Counted from the stretch's first letter, positions 17,042 through 26,316 are shown. The stretch: DNA of 64,000 nucleotides from ZC4RG20 sp963702105 (GCA_963702105.1 OY969712.1:1364001-1428000); one strand, 5' to 3'. Made by a program: numbers and translations. The notes: generated by a model from the sequence alone, not told the origin.

Positions 17042-17042
17042 C

Positions 17043-17784
17043 ATGAGGAAAGGCACGGATTCGGAAGCAGCGCGCGCGCACGCGCTCGGCGCGCGCATCG
17101 TTGCGGCCGCCGTGCTCGCGGCCGCCATGGCCGGCGGGCTCGCAGGTTGTGCAACCTCGGAACCGCTCGCCGCGCAGGGCCACGACGGCCGCTTCGCGAC
17201 GACGCTGCCGGTGCAGCCCATCCCGTCGGAGCGGAATCAGGGCTCTATCTACCAGGCCGTCTCGGCCCAGACGCTCTTCGAGGACTACAAGGCCCGCCGC
17301 GTCGGCGACGTGCTCACGGTCGTGCTCGCGGAGAAGACCGACGCGAAAAAGTCCGCGGACGCCTCGACCTCTCGGGACGCAGCCGTAAGCCTGCCGGATT
17401 CCGACGCTGGCCGGCGGCACCGTGACGTACCACGGCCGGCCGATCCTCTCGACGGACGTAGCCTCGAAGCACAGCTTCAACGGCGCGGGCTCGGCGGAGC
17501 AGAGCAACGCGCTCTCGGGCTCCATCGCCGTGACCGTCGCCGAGGTGCTCACGAACGGCAACCTCGTCGTGCAGGGCGAGAAGTGGATCAAGATCAACCA
17601 GGGTAAGGAATACATCCGGCTGCGCGGCATCGTGCGGCCCGTCGACATCGGCGCCGACAACGCGGTCCTCTCGACGCAGGTCGCGGACGCCGAGCTCGCC
17701 TACGGCGGCACGGGCGCCGTCGCGAGCTCGAGCAAGCCCGGCTGGCTCAGCCGCTTCTTCCAGAGCCGGGTGTGGCCGTTCTGA
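17043..17784 (+). pseudogene. flgH: FlgH, flagellar L-ring lipoprotein, broken by a +1 frameshift
   Basis: FlgH makes the outer-membrane L ring. The start ATG 17043 overlaps the region of the flgG stop and leads to a lipobox (GGLAGC, Cys36). The first frame gives FlgH sequence up to AAVSLPD near 17398; the family sequence then resumes in another frame (TLAGGTVTYHGRPIL to SRVWPF, stop 17784). Removing one T at 17399-17400 (GGATTCCGACG to GGATCCGACG) restores LPDPTLAGGTVTYHG without a gap. Everything else is intact, so this is either a recent mutation or a sequence error. As written, the product would lose its C-terminal half. Confidence 0.85.
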
Positions 17785-18929
17785 TGGGCGCGAAGCCGGA
17801 AAAAAGGGGTCAGAGCCCTTTTTCGAAGCGAAAAAGGGCTCTGACCCCTTTTTTCCTCCTCATCCTCGGTCTCGCGGCTCACGCCGACGAGCGCGTCAAG
17901 GATCTCGCTACGGTCGGCGGCGTGCGCACGAATCAGCTCGTGGGCTACGGCCTCGTCGTCGGGCTCAACGGTACCGGCGACCAGACGACCCAGGCGCCGT
18001 TCACGGCGCAGAGCCTGCGCAACATGCTGGGGCGGCTCGGGGTCACGATCCCGCCGGGCACGAACCTGCAGGTCAAGAACGTCGCCGCCGTCATGGTGCA
18101 CGCCGAGCTGCCGCCGTTTGCGAAGCCCGGCCAGACCATCGACGTGACGGTGGACTCGATCGGCAACGCCGCGAGCCTGCGCGGCGGCAGCCTGCTCATG
18201 ACGCCGCTGCGCGGCGCCGACGGCAACGTCTACGCCATGGCCCAGGGCAATCTCATCGTCGGGGGCTTCAACGCCGACGGCCGCGACGGCTCGCGCATCA
18301 CGGTCAACATCCCGAGCGCGGGCCGCGTTCCGGGCGGCGCGACGGTCGAGCGTGAGGTGCAGACGAGCTTCGACCAGGGCGACAGCCTGACCTTGAACCT
18401 CAAGGAGAGCGATTTTACGACGGCGCACCGTCTCGCCGACGCCGTCAACGACAAGTTCGGCGCCGACACGGCGGTGCCGCTCGATGCGACTTCCGTGCGC
18501 GTGCGCGCGCCGCTGGATCCGGGGCAGCGCGTCGCGTTCGTCTCGATACTCGAGAATCTCGAGATTCAACCCGGCGAGCCGCCGGCGCGCGTCATCGTGA
18601 ACGCGCGCACGGGCACGATCGTCATGGGCGGCAACGTGCAGGTGCTGCCGGCCGCGGTCGCGCACGGCAGCTTGACCGTGACGATCACGGAGAACGCCGA
18701 CGTGTCCCAGCCCGCGCCGCTTTCCGCCGGCACCACGGTCGTGACGCCGCGCAGCGACGTCAGCGTCAAGCAGGACGGCGCGCGCATGTTCCCGTTTGGG
18801 CCCGGGACGACGCTCGACGAGATCGTGCGCGCGGTCAACGGAGTCGGCGCAGCCCCGGGCGACCTCGTTGCAATCCTCGAGGCGCTGCATCGGGCCGGGG
18901 CGCTTCGCGCCGACCTGATCGTCATTTAG
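17784..18929 (+). CDS. flgI: Flagellar P-ring protein FlgI, signal peptide rebuilt by a palindromic element
   Basis: FlgI polymerises in the periplasm into the P ring around the rod. The mature part is standard (DERVKDLATVGGVRTNQLVG, YGLVVGLNGTGDQT, through to the C-terminal IVRAVNGVGAAPGDLVAILE). The ATG at 17784 overlaps the flgH stop (TGATG). The export signal is odd: residues about 5-23 are encoded by a perfect palindrome (17798-17856), giving the charged stretch KRGQSPFSKRKRALTPFF, which runs into the hydrophobic LLILGLAAHA and the cleavage site. The n-region is unusually basic and the hydrophobic core short, yet it remains a possible Sec signal. Length is 381 residues. Confidence 0.93.
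   Translation: MGAKPEKRGQSPFSKRKRALTPFFLLILGLAAHADERVKDLATVGGVRTNQLVGYGLVVGLNGTGDQTTQAPFTAQSLRNMLGRLGVTIPPGTNLQVKNVAAVMVHAELPPFAKPGQTIDVTVDSIGNAASLRGGSLLMTPLRGADGNVYAMAQGNLIVGGFNADGRDGSRITVNIPSAGRVPGGATVEREVQTSFDQGDSLTLNLKESDFTTAHRLADAVNDKFGADTAVPLDATSVRVRAPLDPGQRVAFVSILENLEIQPGEPPARVIVNARTGTIVMGGNVQVLPAAVAHGSLTVTITENADVSQPAPLSAGTTVVTPRSDVSVKQDGARMFPFGPGTTLDEIVRAVNGVGAAPGDLVAILEALHRAGALRADLIVI
17798..17856. repeat. Perfect palindromic element (REP-like), copy 1, inside flgI
   Basis: Two 28-nt arms (17798-17825 and 17829-17856) are exact reverse complements around a 3-nt loop (AAG). The arm core is AAGGGGTCAGAGCCCTTTTT. A copy with the same core lies at 47829-47885 inside fleN. The element is read in frame here without a stop. 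The GGGGTCAGA core resembles repetitive extragenic palindromes linked to REP-associated transposases; that link is from general knowledge and needs a genome-wide count. Confidence 0.9.
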
Positions 18930-18963
18930 GGCGGCCGATCGGGCGGATACAGAGCTTCTGGCC

Positions 18964-20079
18964 ATGACCACTTCGGCACTCGGCGCAGCCTTCGATTTCG
19001 GCAACCTGCAGGGGCTCGGCGAGCTCCGGCGGCAGGCCGCGGCCGATGCGCCGGACGCGAAGCTCGCGACGGCCCAGCAGTTCGAGGCGCTGTTCGTGAA
19101 CCTCATGCTCAAGCAGATGCGCGAGGCGACGACCGTCGACGGCGGCCTCTTCGAAGGGACGCAGATGGCCCAGTACCAGAGCATGCTCGATCAGCAACTC
19201 GCGCTGTCGCTCTCGCGCAGCGGAGGCGTGGGGCTCACGCCGTCGATACTGCGCGCGCTCGGCGGTGCCCCCCCGGCGCCGAAGCCGAGCGGCGGGGACG
19301 GCGGTGCCGCTCCGGGCGCCGTGCCGCCGCCGATACTGCCTCGGATGCCGGCCGCGTCGCCGGCCCCGGTCGCGGCCGCCGACGCAGCCGCCGCGGCCCC
19401 GGCTTCTCCGGCGGCCCCGGCTTCTCCCGCGGCCCCGGCTTCTCCCGCGGCCGCGCCTGCTTCCGACGTAGCTTTCGGTGCCGATTCCGACGCGGCGTCC
19501 GAGGCCGCTTCCGATCCCGCGGCCGGCGCGGCGTCCCCGGCCTCGCCCGAGGAATTCGTCGCGGCCGTGTGGCCTTACGCCCAGAAAGCCGCGCAGGCTC
19601 TCGGCTGCCCGCCGGAGGTCATCGTCGCCCAGGCGGCCCTCGAGACCGGTTGGGGACACGCGCAGATTCACGACGAGCAGGGCAGGCCGACGTTCAATTT
19701 ATTCGGAATCAAAGCGGACGCCGGCTGGCAGGGCGGGCGCACGCGCGTCTCGACGCTCGAGTTCGTGGGCGGCGTGCCCGAGCGGCGGCGCGAGCCGTTT
19801 CGCTCGTATTCCAGCATGGCGGCCGCCTTCGAAGACTACGTCGCGTTCGTCAAAGGTCACGCGCGCTACGCGAACGCGCTCGGTGCCTCGACCCCGGCGG
19901 ACTATGCCGAAGCGCTGCAATCGGCCGGCTACGCGACCGACCCGCACTACGCGAGCAAGGTCCTCGCCATCGTTAACCGTGGGCTGCCGGGCCGGCCCGA
20001 TCAAGCCGGCGCCACAACGGCCGATATATCCATCGAGAGCGGGCCCGCCACGCCGGGCGCCGACGGAGGCCGCACATGA
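18964..20079 (+). CDS. flgJ: FlgJ, rod-cap protein and peptidoglycan hydrolase
   Basis: FlgJ caps the growing rod and cuts peptidoglycan to let it pass. The N-terminal rod-binding domain (about 1-100) has ATAQQFEALFVNLMLKQMR and QMAQYQSMLDQQLAL. The C-terminal glucosaminidase domain (about 195-345) carries the catalytic Glu in AQAALETGWG and later NLFGIKADAGWQG. A Pro/Ala linker between them contains three 18-bp repeats. The 371-residue length is slightly above usual because of the linker. The stop overlaps the flgK start (ATGA). Confidence 0.95.
   Translation: MTTSALGAAFDFGNLQGLGELRRQAAADAPDAKLATAQQFEALFVNLMLKQMREATTVDGGLFEGTQMAQYQSMLDQQLALSLSRSGGVGLTPSILRALGGAPPAPKPSGGDGGAAPGAVPPPILPRMPAASPAPVAAADAAAAAPASPAAPASPAAPASPAAAPASDVAFGADSDAASEAASDPAAGAASPASPEEFVAAVWPYAQKAAQALGCPPEVIVAQAALETGWGHAQIHDEQGRPTFNLFGIKADAGWQGGRTRVSTLEFVGGVPERRREPFRSYSSMAAAFEDYVAFVKGHARYANALGASTPADYAEALQSAGYATDPHYASKVLAIVNRGLPGRPDQAGATTADISIESGPATPGADGGRT
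19399..19452. repeat. Three 18-bp repeats in the flgJ linker
   Basis: Units at 19399-19416, 19417-19434 and 19435-19452 read CCGGCTTCTCCCGCGGCC with one variable base, giving (PASPAA)3 in the linker between rod-binding and hydrolase domains. Confidence 0.9.
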
Positions 20080-21959
20080 GCGGAGGCGGAATACTCGGCA
20101 TCGGCACGTCCGCGCTGCTGACCTATCAGCAGGCGCTCGACGTGACGGGCCACAACATCGCGAACGTCGGTACCGCAGGCTACAGCCGGCAGCGGCTCGA
20201 CCTCGCGACGCGTACGCCGCTGCAGACGGGCCTGGGCTCGCTCGGCACGGGCGTCATGGCCACGGGTGTGAGCCGCTCGACGGACGCGTTCGTCCAGGCC
20301 TCGCTGACCCTGAACACCTCCGCCAACGCGTACGAGCAGACGTACTCCGAGATCGCGGGCCAGGTCGACAACGTGCTCTCAGGCTCGAACTCGGGCCTCA
20401 CGCCTGCGCTCGATAGTTTCTTCTCGGCCGTGCAGGACGTCGGCAACGATCCCACCTCGACCGCGGCCCGCCAGCAGATGCTGACCCAAGGCCAGGCGCT
20501 CGTGGACCGCTTCGGTCAGCTGCAGGGCAGCATCGACGATCAGAGCCGCATCGTGAACGGCCGGATCGGCTCGGCCGTCGAGACGATCAATCAGCTCGCC
20601 TCCGGCATCGCGGATTTGAACCGGCAGATCATGGCCGCCCGGGGCGCGGAGTCGCCGCCTAACGATCTGCTCGATCGCCGCGACGAGCTCGTGCGGCAAC
20701 TCTCGGAGCAGGTCTCCGTGCAGAGCACCGTGCAGTCCGACGGCAGCCTCGCGGTCTCGATCGGGCAGGGCCAGGGGCTCGTCGTCGGCACGCAGACGAA
20801 CAAGCTCGTCGCCCAGCCGCTCGGTGCCGATCCGGGGCAGCTCACGGTCGGCTTCAGTAACGGCGCGGCCTTCGTGCGGGCCGGCGATTCGTTGGGCGGC
20901 ACGCTCGGCGCGCTGCTCGATCTCAAGTCCACGCTCCTCGACCCCGCGACCGACGGGCTCGGCCGCGTCGCCGTCGGCCTCACGCAGAGCTTCAATCAGC
21001 TCCACGAGGCCGGTATGGATCTCGACGGCAACCCGGGCCAGGCCTTCTTTTCGGTGCCGCCTCCGGCCGTGCTGGCCAATCGAGGCAACGCGGCGACGGG
21101 GACGCCCGCCTTGACGGTGACCGACGCGAACGCGCTCGTGCCGAGCGACTACCAGTTGCGTTTCGACGGCTCGGCCTGGACCGTGCGGCGGACGTCCGAT
21201 GGCCAAACCGTCGGCAGCGTCGCACCGGGGGGCTCGCTGAGCTTCGATGGACTTTCGCTCGACCTCTCGGGCGTCGCGGGCGCACAGGCCGGCGACGGTT
21301 TCGTGCTGCAGCCGCTGCACGTCGCGGGGCAGATGCAGGTCAAGATCTCGGACCCGCGCGCGATCGCCGCCGCGCTGCCCGTCAAGGCGCAGGCCGCGGC
21401 GGCCAACACGGGCGGTGCGAGCGTGAACGCGCTCACGATCACGGATCCGACGGATCCCGCCGTGCGTACACCCGTGGACGTGACGTTCACGGGTGGCAAT
21501 TTCGTCGTCGGCGGAACGACCGTGCCGCCCGATCCCTCGGGAGACACGACGATCACGGCCAACGGCTGGCAGCTCGTGATTCGCGGCACGCCGGCCGAAG
21601 GGGACGTTTTTCAGGTCCGAGACAACACGGGCGGCGTCGGCGACAACGGCGGCGCGCTGACGCTCGGCGCGCTCGCGGGTCAGCGCACGCTCGCGGGCGG
21701 CACGGCCACGCTCTCGGAAGGCTATGCGCAGGTCGTCGCGGACGTTGGCGTCAAGACGCAGCGCTCGAAGCTCAATGCCGACGTGCAGGCGCAGCTCCTG
21801 CAGCAGGCGCAGGCGCAGCGCGACAGCGTCTCGGGCGTCAATCTCGACGAGGAGGCCGCGAACATGCTGCGCTTTCAGCAGGCGTATCAGGCCGCGGCGC
21901 AGGTCATCGCGACGGCCGGCACGATGTTCGACAGCCTGCTGGCCGCGGTGAGCCGCTGA
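20076..21959 (+). CDS. flgK: Flagellar hook-associated protein 1, FlgK
   Basis: FlgK is the first hook-filament junction protein. The 627-residue product has the N-terminal motif (TYQQALDVTGHNIANVGTAG and YSRQRLDL) and the C-terminal segment (VNLDEEAANMLRFQQAYQAA, then AQVIATAGTMFDSLL). The long central part holds the usual variable beta domains. It is translationally coupled to flgJ through an ATGA overlap and is a client of FlgN. Confidence 0.95.
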   Translation: MSGGGILGIGTSALLTYQQALDVTGHNIANVGTAGYSRQRLDLATRTPLQTGLGSLGTGVMATGVSRSTDAFVQASLTLNTSANAYEQTYSEIAGQVDNVLSGSNSGLTPALDSFFSAVQDVGNDPTSTAARQQMLTQGQALVDRFGQLQGSIDDQSRIVNGRIGSAVETINQLASGIADLNRQIMAARGAESPPNDLLDRRDELVRQLSEQVSVQSTVQSDGSLAVSIGQGQGLVVGTQTNKLVAQPLGADPGQLTVGFSNGAAFVRAGDSLGGTLGALLDLKSTLLDPATDGLGRVAVGLTQSFNQLHEAGMDLDGNPGQAFFSVPPPAVLANRGNAATGTPALTVTDANALVPSDYQLRFDGSAWTVRRTSDGQTVGSVAPGGSLSFDGLSLDLSGVAGAQAGDGFVLQPLHVAGQMQVKISDPRAIAAALPVKAQAAAANTGGASVNALTITDPTDPAVRTPVDVTFTGGNFVVGGTTVPPDPSGDTTITANGWQLVIRGTPAEGDVFQVRDNTGGVGDNGGALTLGALAGQRTLAGGTATLSEGYAQVVADVGVKTQRSKLNADVQAQLLQQAQAQRDSVSGVNLDEEAANMLRFQQAYQAAAQVIATAGTMFDSLLAAVSR

Positions 21960-22001
21960 GGCCGACGCGAGGGCGCGGCGAGGACGAAGCGAGGGATCGA
22001 A

Positions 22002-23201
22002 ATGAGAATCTCGACGGCGGATCTTTTCGGAAGCGGCATTGGTCAGATCCAACGCCTGCAGTCGGAGCTGCAGAGCACCCAGCAGCAGCTCTCGACCGGC
22101 AAGCGGATTACGACCGCGGCCGACGACCCCGGCGGCGCCGTGCAGGCGCTGAACTACGGCGAGCGCGTCACGCAGGTCGATCAGTACCAGCGCAACGCGG
22201 ATTTCGGCACGAACCGGCTGCAGCAGGAGGAGACGGCGCTGCAGCAAATGGACACGAGCCTGCAGCGCGTCCGCGAGCTGGCCGTGCAGGCGGCCAACGG
22301 GACCCAGACGGACGAATCGCGTGCGGCGATCGCGCAGGAGCTGCGCCAGATCTCCTCAGGCCTGGTCGATACCGCGAATACCCAGGACGCGAGCGGCGAG
22401 TATCTCTTCGCGGGCTTTCAGTCGGCGAACCGGCCGTTCCTGCGCAACGGTAGCGGCGGCGTGGACTACGTCGGGGATGCCGGGCAGCGGCAGATCGCGC
22501 TCTCGGCGAGCCGGCAGATCGCGGTCAACGACAGCGGCGCCGCGTTCATGTCGATTCCGCGCGGCAACGGCGTGTACGTCGTGACGCCGGCGGCGGGCAA
22601 CACGGGCACGGGTACCGTCTCGACGGCCGACGTGACCGATCCCGCGGCCGCCGGCGACGGGGCGACCTACACGATTCGGATGGTGACCGCCGATACCTAC
22701 GAGGTGCAGGACGCGGGCGGCACGACGATCGCGACCGGCACGTACGCAGCCGATCAACCCATCGACGTCAACGGGCGGCGCATCGTGCTGAGCGGCCAGC
22801 CGGCCGCGGGCGACAGCTTTTCCGTGGCGCCGGCCGGCACGGCCTCCCTGTTTGCCGTCGTGGACAACCTCGCGACCGCGCTCGAGACGCCGCGGCCGAC
22901 GGCCGCCGACCGCGCCGCGCTCGGCCAGAGCACCTCCGAGGCCCTGCAGAACATCGATCAGGCCCTCGGCCGCGTGTCCGACCTGCGCACGTCCGTCGGT
23001 GCGCGGCTCAACACGATCGATTCGCAGGGCACCTCGAATGCCGACAATAAGGTGCAGCTGCAAAGCGCGCTTTCGAGCGTCCAGGATCTCGACTACGCCT
23101 CGGCGATCAGCAAATTCCAGCTGCAGCAGACGGCGCTGCAGGCCGCGCAGCAGACGTACGTGCAGCTCGGTCACATGAGCCTGTTCGACTACATCCGATG
23201 A
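22002..23201 (+). CDS. flgL: Flagellar hook-associated protein 3, FlgL
   Basis: FlgL is the second junction protein, with flagellin-like ends. The N-terminus (QIQRLQSELQSTQQQLSTGK, then RITTAADDPGGAVQALNYG) and C-terminus (DYASAISKFQLQQTALQAAQ, QTYVQLGHMSLFDYI) match the family. At 399 residues it is typical for forms with an inserted middle domain. It is the last gene of the flgB-L run; a hairpin overlapping the fliC promoter follows. Confidence 0.95.
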   Translation: MRISTADLFGSGIGQIQRLQSELQSTQQQLSTGKRITTAADDPGGAVQALNYGERVTQVDQYQRNADFGTNRLQQEETALQQMDTSLQRVRELAVQAANGTQTDESRAAIAQELRQISSGLVDTANTQDASGEYLFAGFQSANRPFLRNGSGGVDYVGDAGQRQIALSASRQIAVNDSGAAFMSIPRGNGVYVVTPAAGNTGTGTVSTADVTDPAAAGDGATYTIRMVTADTYEVQDAGGTTIATGTYAADQPIDVNGRRIVLSGQPAAGDSFSVAPAGTASLFAVVDNLATALETPRPTAADRAALGQSTSEALQNIDQALGRVSDLRTSVGARLNTIDSQGTSNADNKVQLQSALSSVQDLDYASAISKFQLQQTALQAAQQTYVQLGHMSLFDYIR

Positions 23202-23304
23202 TTGCGGCAGCGCGGGGCGCGAATTTCGGTCCGCGGATGTGCCGCACTTCACGAATTCGCGAACGAATCCGTGTCCGGAGGCATGCAAAGGCCTCCTCGA
23301 GCCG

Positions 23305-23332
23305 CCCAGGGCCTAAAGATCCGGGCCCTGGG
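23305..23332 (+). terminator. Stem-loop after flgL overlapping the fliC promoter
   Basis: CCCAGGGCC (23305-23313) and GGCCCTGGG (23324-23332) form a perfect 9-bp stem with a 10-nt loop. The loop holds the -35 box of the fliC sigma-28 promoter and the right arm is its spacer. There is no T run, so termination is only possible, not shown. Confidence 0.45.
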
Positions 23333-23340
23333 GCCGACAT
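23314..23340 (+). promoter_or_regulatory. Sigma-28 promoter of fliC
   Basis: TAAAGATC, 11 nt, GCCGACAT: this matches the FliA consensus in both boxes with exact spacing. It lies about 95 nt upstream of the fliC start. The rest of the 234-bp flgL-fliC gap shows no gene. Confidence 0.85.
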
Positions 23341-23435
23341 TGGCCGGTGTGAGCGGCTCGAGGCCGCCGCGAAAGGTTCCGCCGGAGCGGCGGTAAGGAC
23401 ATTGCGAAACTGACGAGGTACCAGGAGGTACACAA

Positions 23436-24809
23436 ATGGCTCAGGTCATCAACACCAATTTGATGTCGCTCAACGCGCAGCGCAATCTGTCGACGTTGCA
23501 GGGGCAGCTCGCCACCTCCCTGCAGCGACTGTCGTCGGGTCTGCGCATCAACAGCGCGAAGGACGACGCGGCGGGTCTCGCGATTTCCGAGCGCGCCACG
23601 ACTCAGATCAACGGCATGAATCAGGCGATCCGCAACTCGAACGACGGTATCTCGCTGGCCCAGACGGCCGAAGGTGCCCTCGCCGAGGTCGCGAACAACC
23701 TGCAGCGCATCCGCGAGCTCGCCGTGCAGGCGCGCAACGCGACGAACAGCGACTCCGACCGCGCGGCCCTCGACGCCGAGGTGCAGCAGCGTATCTCCGA
23801 GGTCACGCGTATCGCGAGCCAGACGCAGTTCAACGGCCTTAGCCTGCTGAACGGTTCGTTCACCTCGCAGGTGTTCCAGGTCGGCGCGAATTACGGGCAG
23901 ACGATCTCGGTGGATGCGATTTCGTCGGTGACGGCGCAGGCGCTCGGGCTTCACGGTGGCAGCTTAGTCGATTACTCGACGACGGGCACGGCGGTTGCGG
24001 CCGCGGGGCTGAGCGCCGGCGATCTCACGATCAACAACGTGGATGTCGGCGCGGCCGCCGGCGATGCCAAGGCGATTGCAGACGCGATCAATGCCTCGGG
24101 CACCGGCGTGACGGCGACGGCGCAGTCGAACTCGGTCACGGGCGCGACGCCCACGGCTGGTGCCGTCTCCGGCCTCACGATCAACGGCGTGACCGTAGCC
24201 GACACGACTGTTACGGCGGACGCGGCAGGCGCGACGGCGCTCGCGAATGCGATCAATACCGCGCTCACGGGCGGCGGAATTACGAACGTCGAGGCTTCGG
24301 TCTCGGGCACCGCCGTTAAGCTGACGGCTTCTGACGGTAGCAACATCGTCGTCGGCGGAACCGTCACGAACTCCGGTCTTACGGCTGCGACCACGTACGG
24401 CACCATTAACCTGAGCTCCTCCGAGGCCTACACGATCGGAGGCGCCAACGTCGCCAACGCGGGCTTCACCGCAAGTGACGGCGTCGCCTCCTCCACGACC
24501 TACGGTCCGGTCAACGTCCTCACGACCGGCGGCGCCGACACCGTCCTCCGCGTCATCGACCAGGCCCTCACGACCGTGAACGGCTCCCGCGCGTCACTCG
24601 GCGCCGTGCAGAACCGCTTCGAGTCGGTCGTCGCGAACCTCTCGACGGGCGTCGAGAACCTCTCGGCCACGCGCTCGCGGATCATGGACGCGGACTTCGC
24701 CGCCGAGACGGCGTCGTTGACGCGCAACCAGGTCCTGCAGCAGGCCGGTGTCGCGATGTTGGCCCAGGCCAACGCGATGCCGCAGAACGTGCTGCGGCTC
24801 CTGCAGTAG
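23436..24809 (+). CDS. fliC: Flagellin FliC
   Basis: FliC is the filament subunit. The 457-residue protein has the conserved N-terminal D0/D1 (MAQVINTNLMSLNAQRNLST, RLSSGLRINSAKDDAAGLAI) and C-terminal D1/D0 (ATRSRIMDADFAAETASLTR, NQVLQQAGVAMLAQANAMPQ, NVLRLLQ). The middle is Ala/Thr-rich and holds two related hook-IN-like segments (LTINNVDVG and LTINGVTVA) that may be an internal duplication. AGGAGG precedes the ATG. It is the only flagellin in the window. Confidence 0.97.
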   Translation: MAQVINTNLMSLNAQRNLSTLQGQLATSLQRLSSGLRINSAKDDAAGLAISERATTQINGMNQAIRNSNDGISLAQTAEGALAEVANNLQRIRELAVQARNATNSDSDRAALDAEVQQRISEVTRIASQTQFNGLSLLNGSFTSQVFQVGANYGQTISVDAISSVTAQALGLHGGSLVDYSTTGTAVAAAGLSAGDLTINNVDVGAAAGDAKAIADAINASGTGVTATAQSNSVTGATPTAGAVSGLTINGVTVADTTVTADAAGATALANAINTALTGGGITNVEASVSGTAVKLTASDGSNIVVGGTVTNSGLTAATTYGTINLSSSEAYTIGGANVANAGFTASDGVASSTTYGPVNVLTTGGADTVLRVIDQALTTVNGSRASLGAVQNRFESVVANLSTGVENLSATRSRIMDADFAAETASLTRNQVLQQAGVAMLAQANAMPQNVLRLLQ

Positions 24810-24820
24810 CAGGGTCGGTC

Positions 24821-24844
24821 GGCGGCGCTCGCGAGGGCGCCGCC
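24821..24844 (+). terminator. Stem-loop just after fliC
   Basis: GGCGGCGC (24821-24828) pairs with GCGCCGCC (24837-24844) around an 8-nt loop, 11 nt after the fliC stop. It has no T tract. It may limit read-through into fliD or protect the 3' end of the abundant fliC message. Confidence 0.4.
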
Positions 24845-24909
24845 GGCCGTCGCTCCGGCCTTCGGGCCCGGCGCACCGAAGGACAAGGAAAAGGACAGGG
24901 ACAAGCGCA

Positions 24910-26316
24910 ATGGCGACGGCGAGCACGGGCCTCGGCGCGGTCAGCAGCCTCGGTATCGGTTCGGGGCTCGACCTCAATTCGCTCGTCGACAGCATGGTGC
25001 AGAGCGAGCAGGCGACGGCGCAGGCGCCGCTCGACCGGCGCGAGCTCAGCGCCCAGTCGCGGCTCTCCGCCTACGGTTCGCTCAAGAGCGCCGCGGCCAA
25101 CCTGTACGACGCGGTCAATGCGCTCAAGGATCTCAAGATCGGCCGCTCGGCCACGAGCGCCGACGACGGCATCGTTTCCGCAACGGCGACGGCCGATGCC
25201 GCACTCGGCGACTATCAAATCAGTGTGCAACAGCTCGCCTCGGCGCAGTCGCTCGCGACGACCGCGGCGAACCGGTTTTCGGCTCCTACGGACACGATCG
25301 GCACGGGAACGCTGACCCTGTCGGTCAACGGCAAGAGCGCCGATCTCACGATCGCGGCAGGCTCGAACACGCTGGCCAACGTCGCCGACGCTATCAACAA
25401 CAGCGGCCTCGACGCACATGCCGCGGTCGTCAACGACGGCTCGGGTTACCGGCTGCTGTTGACGTCCGCCGTCTCCGGCACGGCCGGCACGATGACGCTG
25501 ACGACGAGCGGGTCGCTCGATTCGCGGCTCGCCTCGGCCTCGATGGACGAGACAGCGGCCGCGCAGGACGCGCAGTTCAAGATCAACGGCCTCGCGCTGA
25601 CCTCCTCCTCCAACGAGATCACGGACGTGCTGCCGGGCCTGACGCTCACGCTGCACAACGTCTCCCAGGGCACGACGGCGACGAAGCTCACCGTCGCGAC
25701 CGACAAGTCGGACCTCAGCAGCAAGCTCAACGCCGTCGTGACGGCCTACAACGCGCTGCAGGACAAGATAACGGCATCGAGCACCGTCGACATCCAGAGC
25801 TCGGGCTCCGGATCGAGCTCGAGCTCGTCTTCATCGGTCACGAACAACTCGGGGCCCCTGGTCGGCGACGCGACGCTGCGGTCGCTGCAGGACCGTCTCG
25901 GCTCGGCGTTCTCGGCGGGCTTCGACACGGGCCAGACCGACAATCCGTTCTCGAGTCTCGTGAACATCGGCTTGCAGACGGACGTCAACGGCAAGGCGAG
26001 CCTCGACGCCCAGGCGCTCAGCGACGCGCTCGACATGAACGGCAGCGGCGTCCAGGCACTGCTCTCGGCTTTCGGGTCGAGCTTCTCGGACACGATCAAT
26101 GCGTTCTCGGGCTCGGATGGAATCCTCGATTCCCAGACGCAGCAGCTCAACTCGGAGCTGCGCAGCATCGGCCAGCAGCGCGATGCGCTCGACACGCGCA
26201 TGACGGATCTGCGCAATCGCTTGACCAAGCAGTTCTCTGCGCTCGATACACTGGTTTCGCAGTTCAAGACGACGAGCACCTACCTCACTCAGCAGCTCGC
26301 GAATCTGCCCGGGTAG
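24910..26316 (+). CDS. fliD: Filament cap protein FliD
   Basis: FliD is the cap that folds flagellin at the filament tip. The ATG at 24910 has a purine-rich GGAC/AGGG leader and starts the family sequence (VSSLGIGSGLDLNSLVDSMV). The FliD N- and C-domains are clear (VSQGTTATKLTVATDKSDL in the middle; SELRSIGQQRDALDTRMTDL and FKTTSTYLTQQLANLPG at the end). A serine-rich run (GSGSSSSSSS) marks a flexible loop. The longer open frame from 24748 overlaps fliC and is not used. Length is 468 residues. Confidence 0.95.
   Translation: MATASTGLGAVSSLGIGSGLDLNSLVDSMVQSEQATAQAPLDRRELSAQSRLSAYGSLKSAAANLYDAVNALKDLKIGRSATSADDGIVSATATADAALGDYQISVQQLASAQSLATTAANRFSAPTDTIGTGTLTLSVNGKSADLTIAAGSNTLANVADAINNSGLDAHAAVVNDGSGYRLLLTSAVSGTAGTMTLTTSGSLDSRLASASMDETAAAQDAQFKINGLALTSSSNEITDVLPGLTLTLHNVSQGTTATKLTVATDKSDLSSKLNAVVTAYNALQDKITASSTVDIQSSGSGSSSSSSSSVTNNSGPLVGDATLRSLQDRLGSAFSAGFDTGQTDNPFSSLVNIGLQTDVNGKASLDAQALSDALDMNGSGVQALLSAFGSSFSDTINAFSGSDGILDSQTQQLNSELRSIGQQRDALDTRMTDLRNRLTKQFSALDTLVSQFKTTSTYLTQQLANLPG

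Noticed and set aside
17798..17856. Rho-independent terminator between flgH and flgI
   Set aside because: It is inside the flgI coding frame, lies right after the start codon, has a long perfect stem, and recurs inside fleN; a terminator here would silence flgI.
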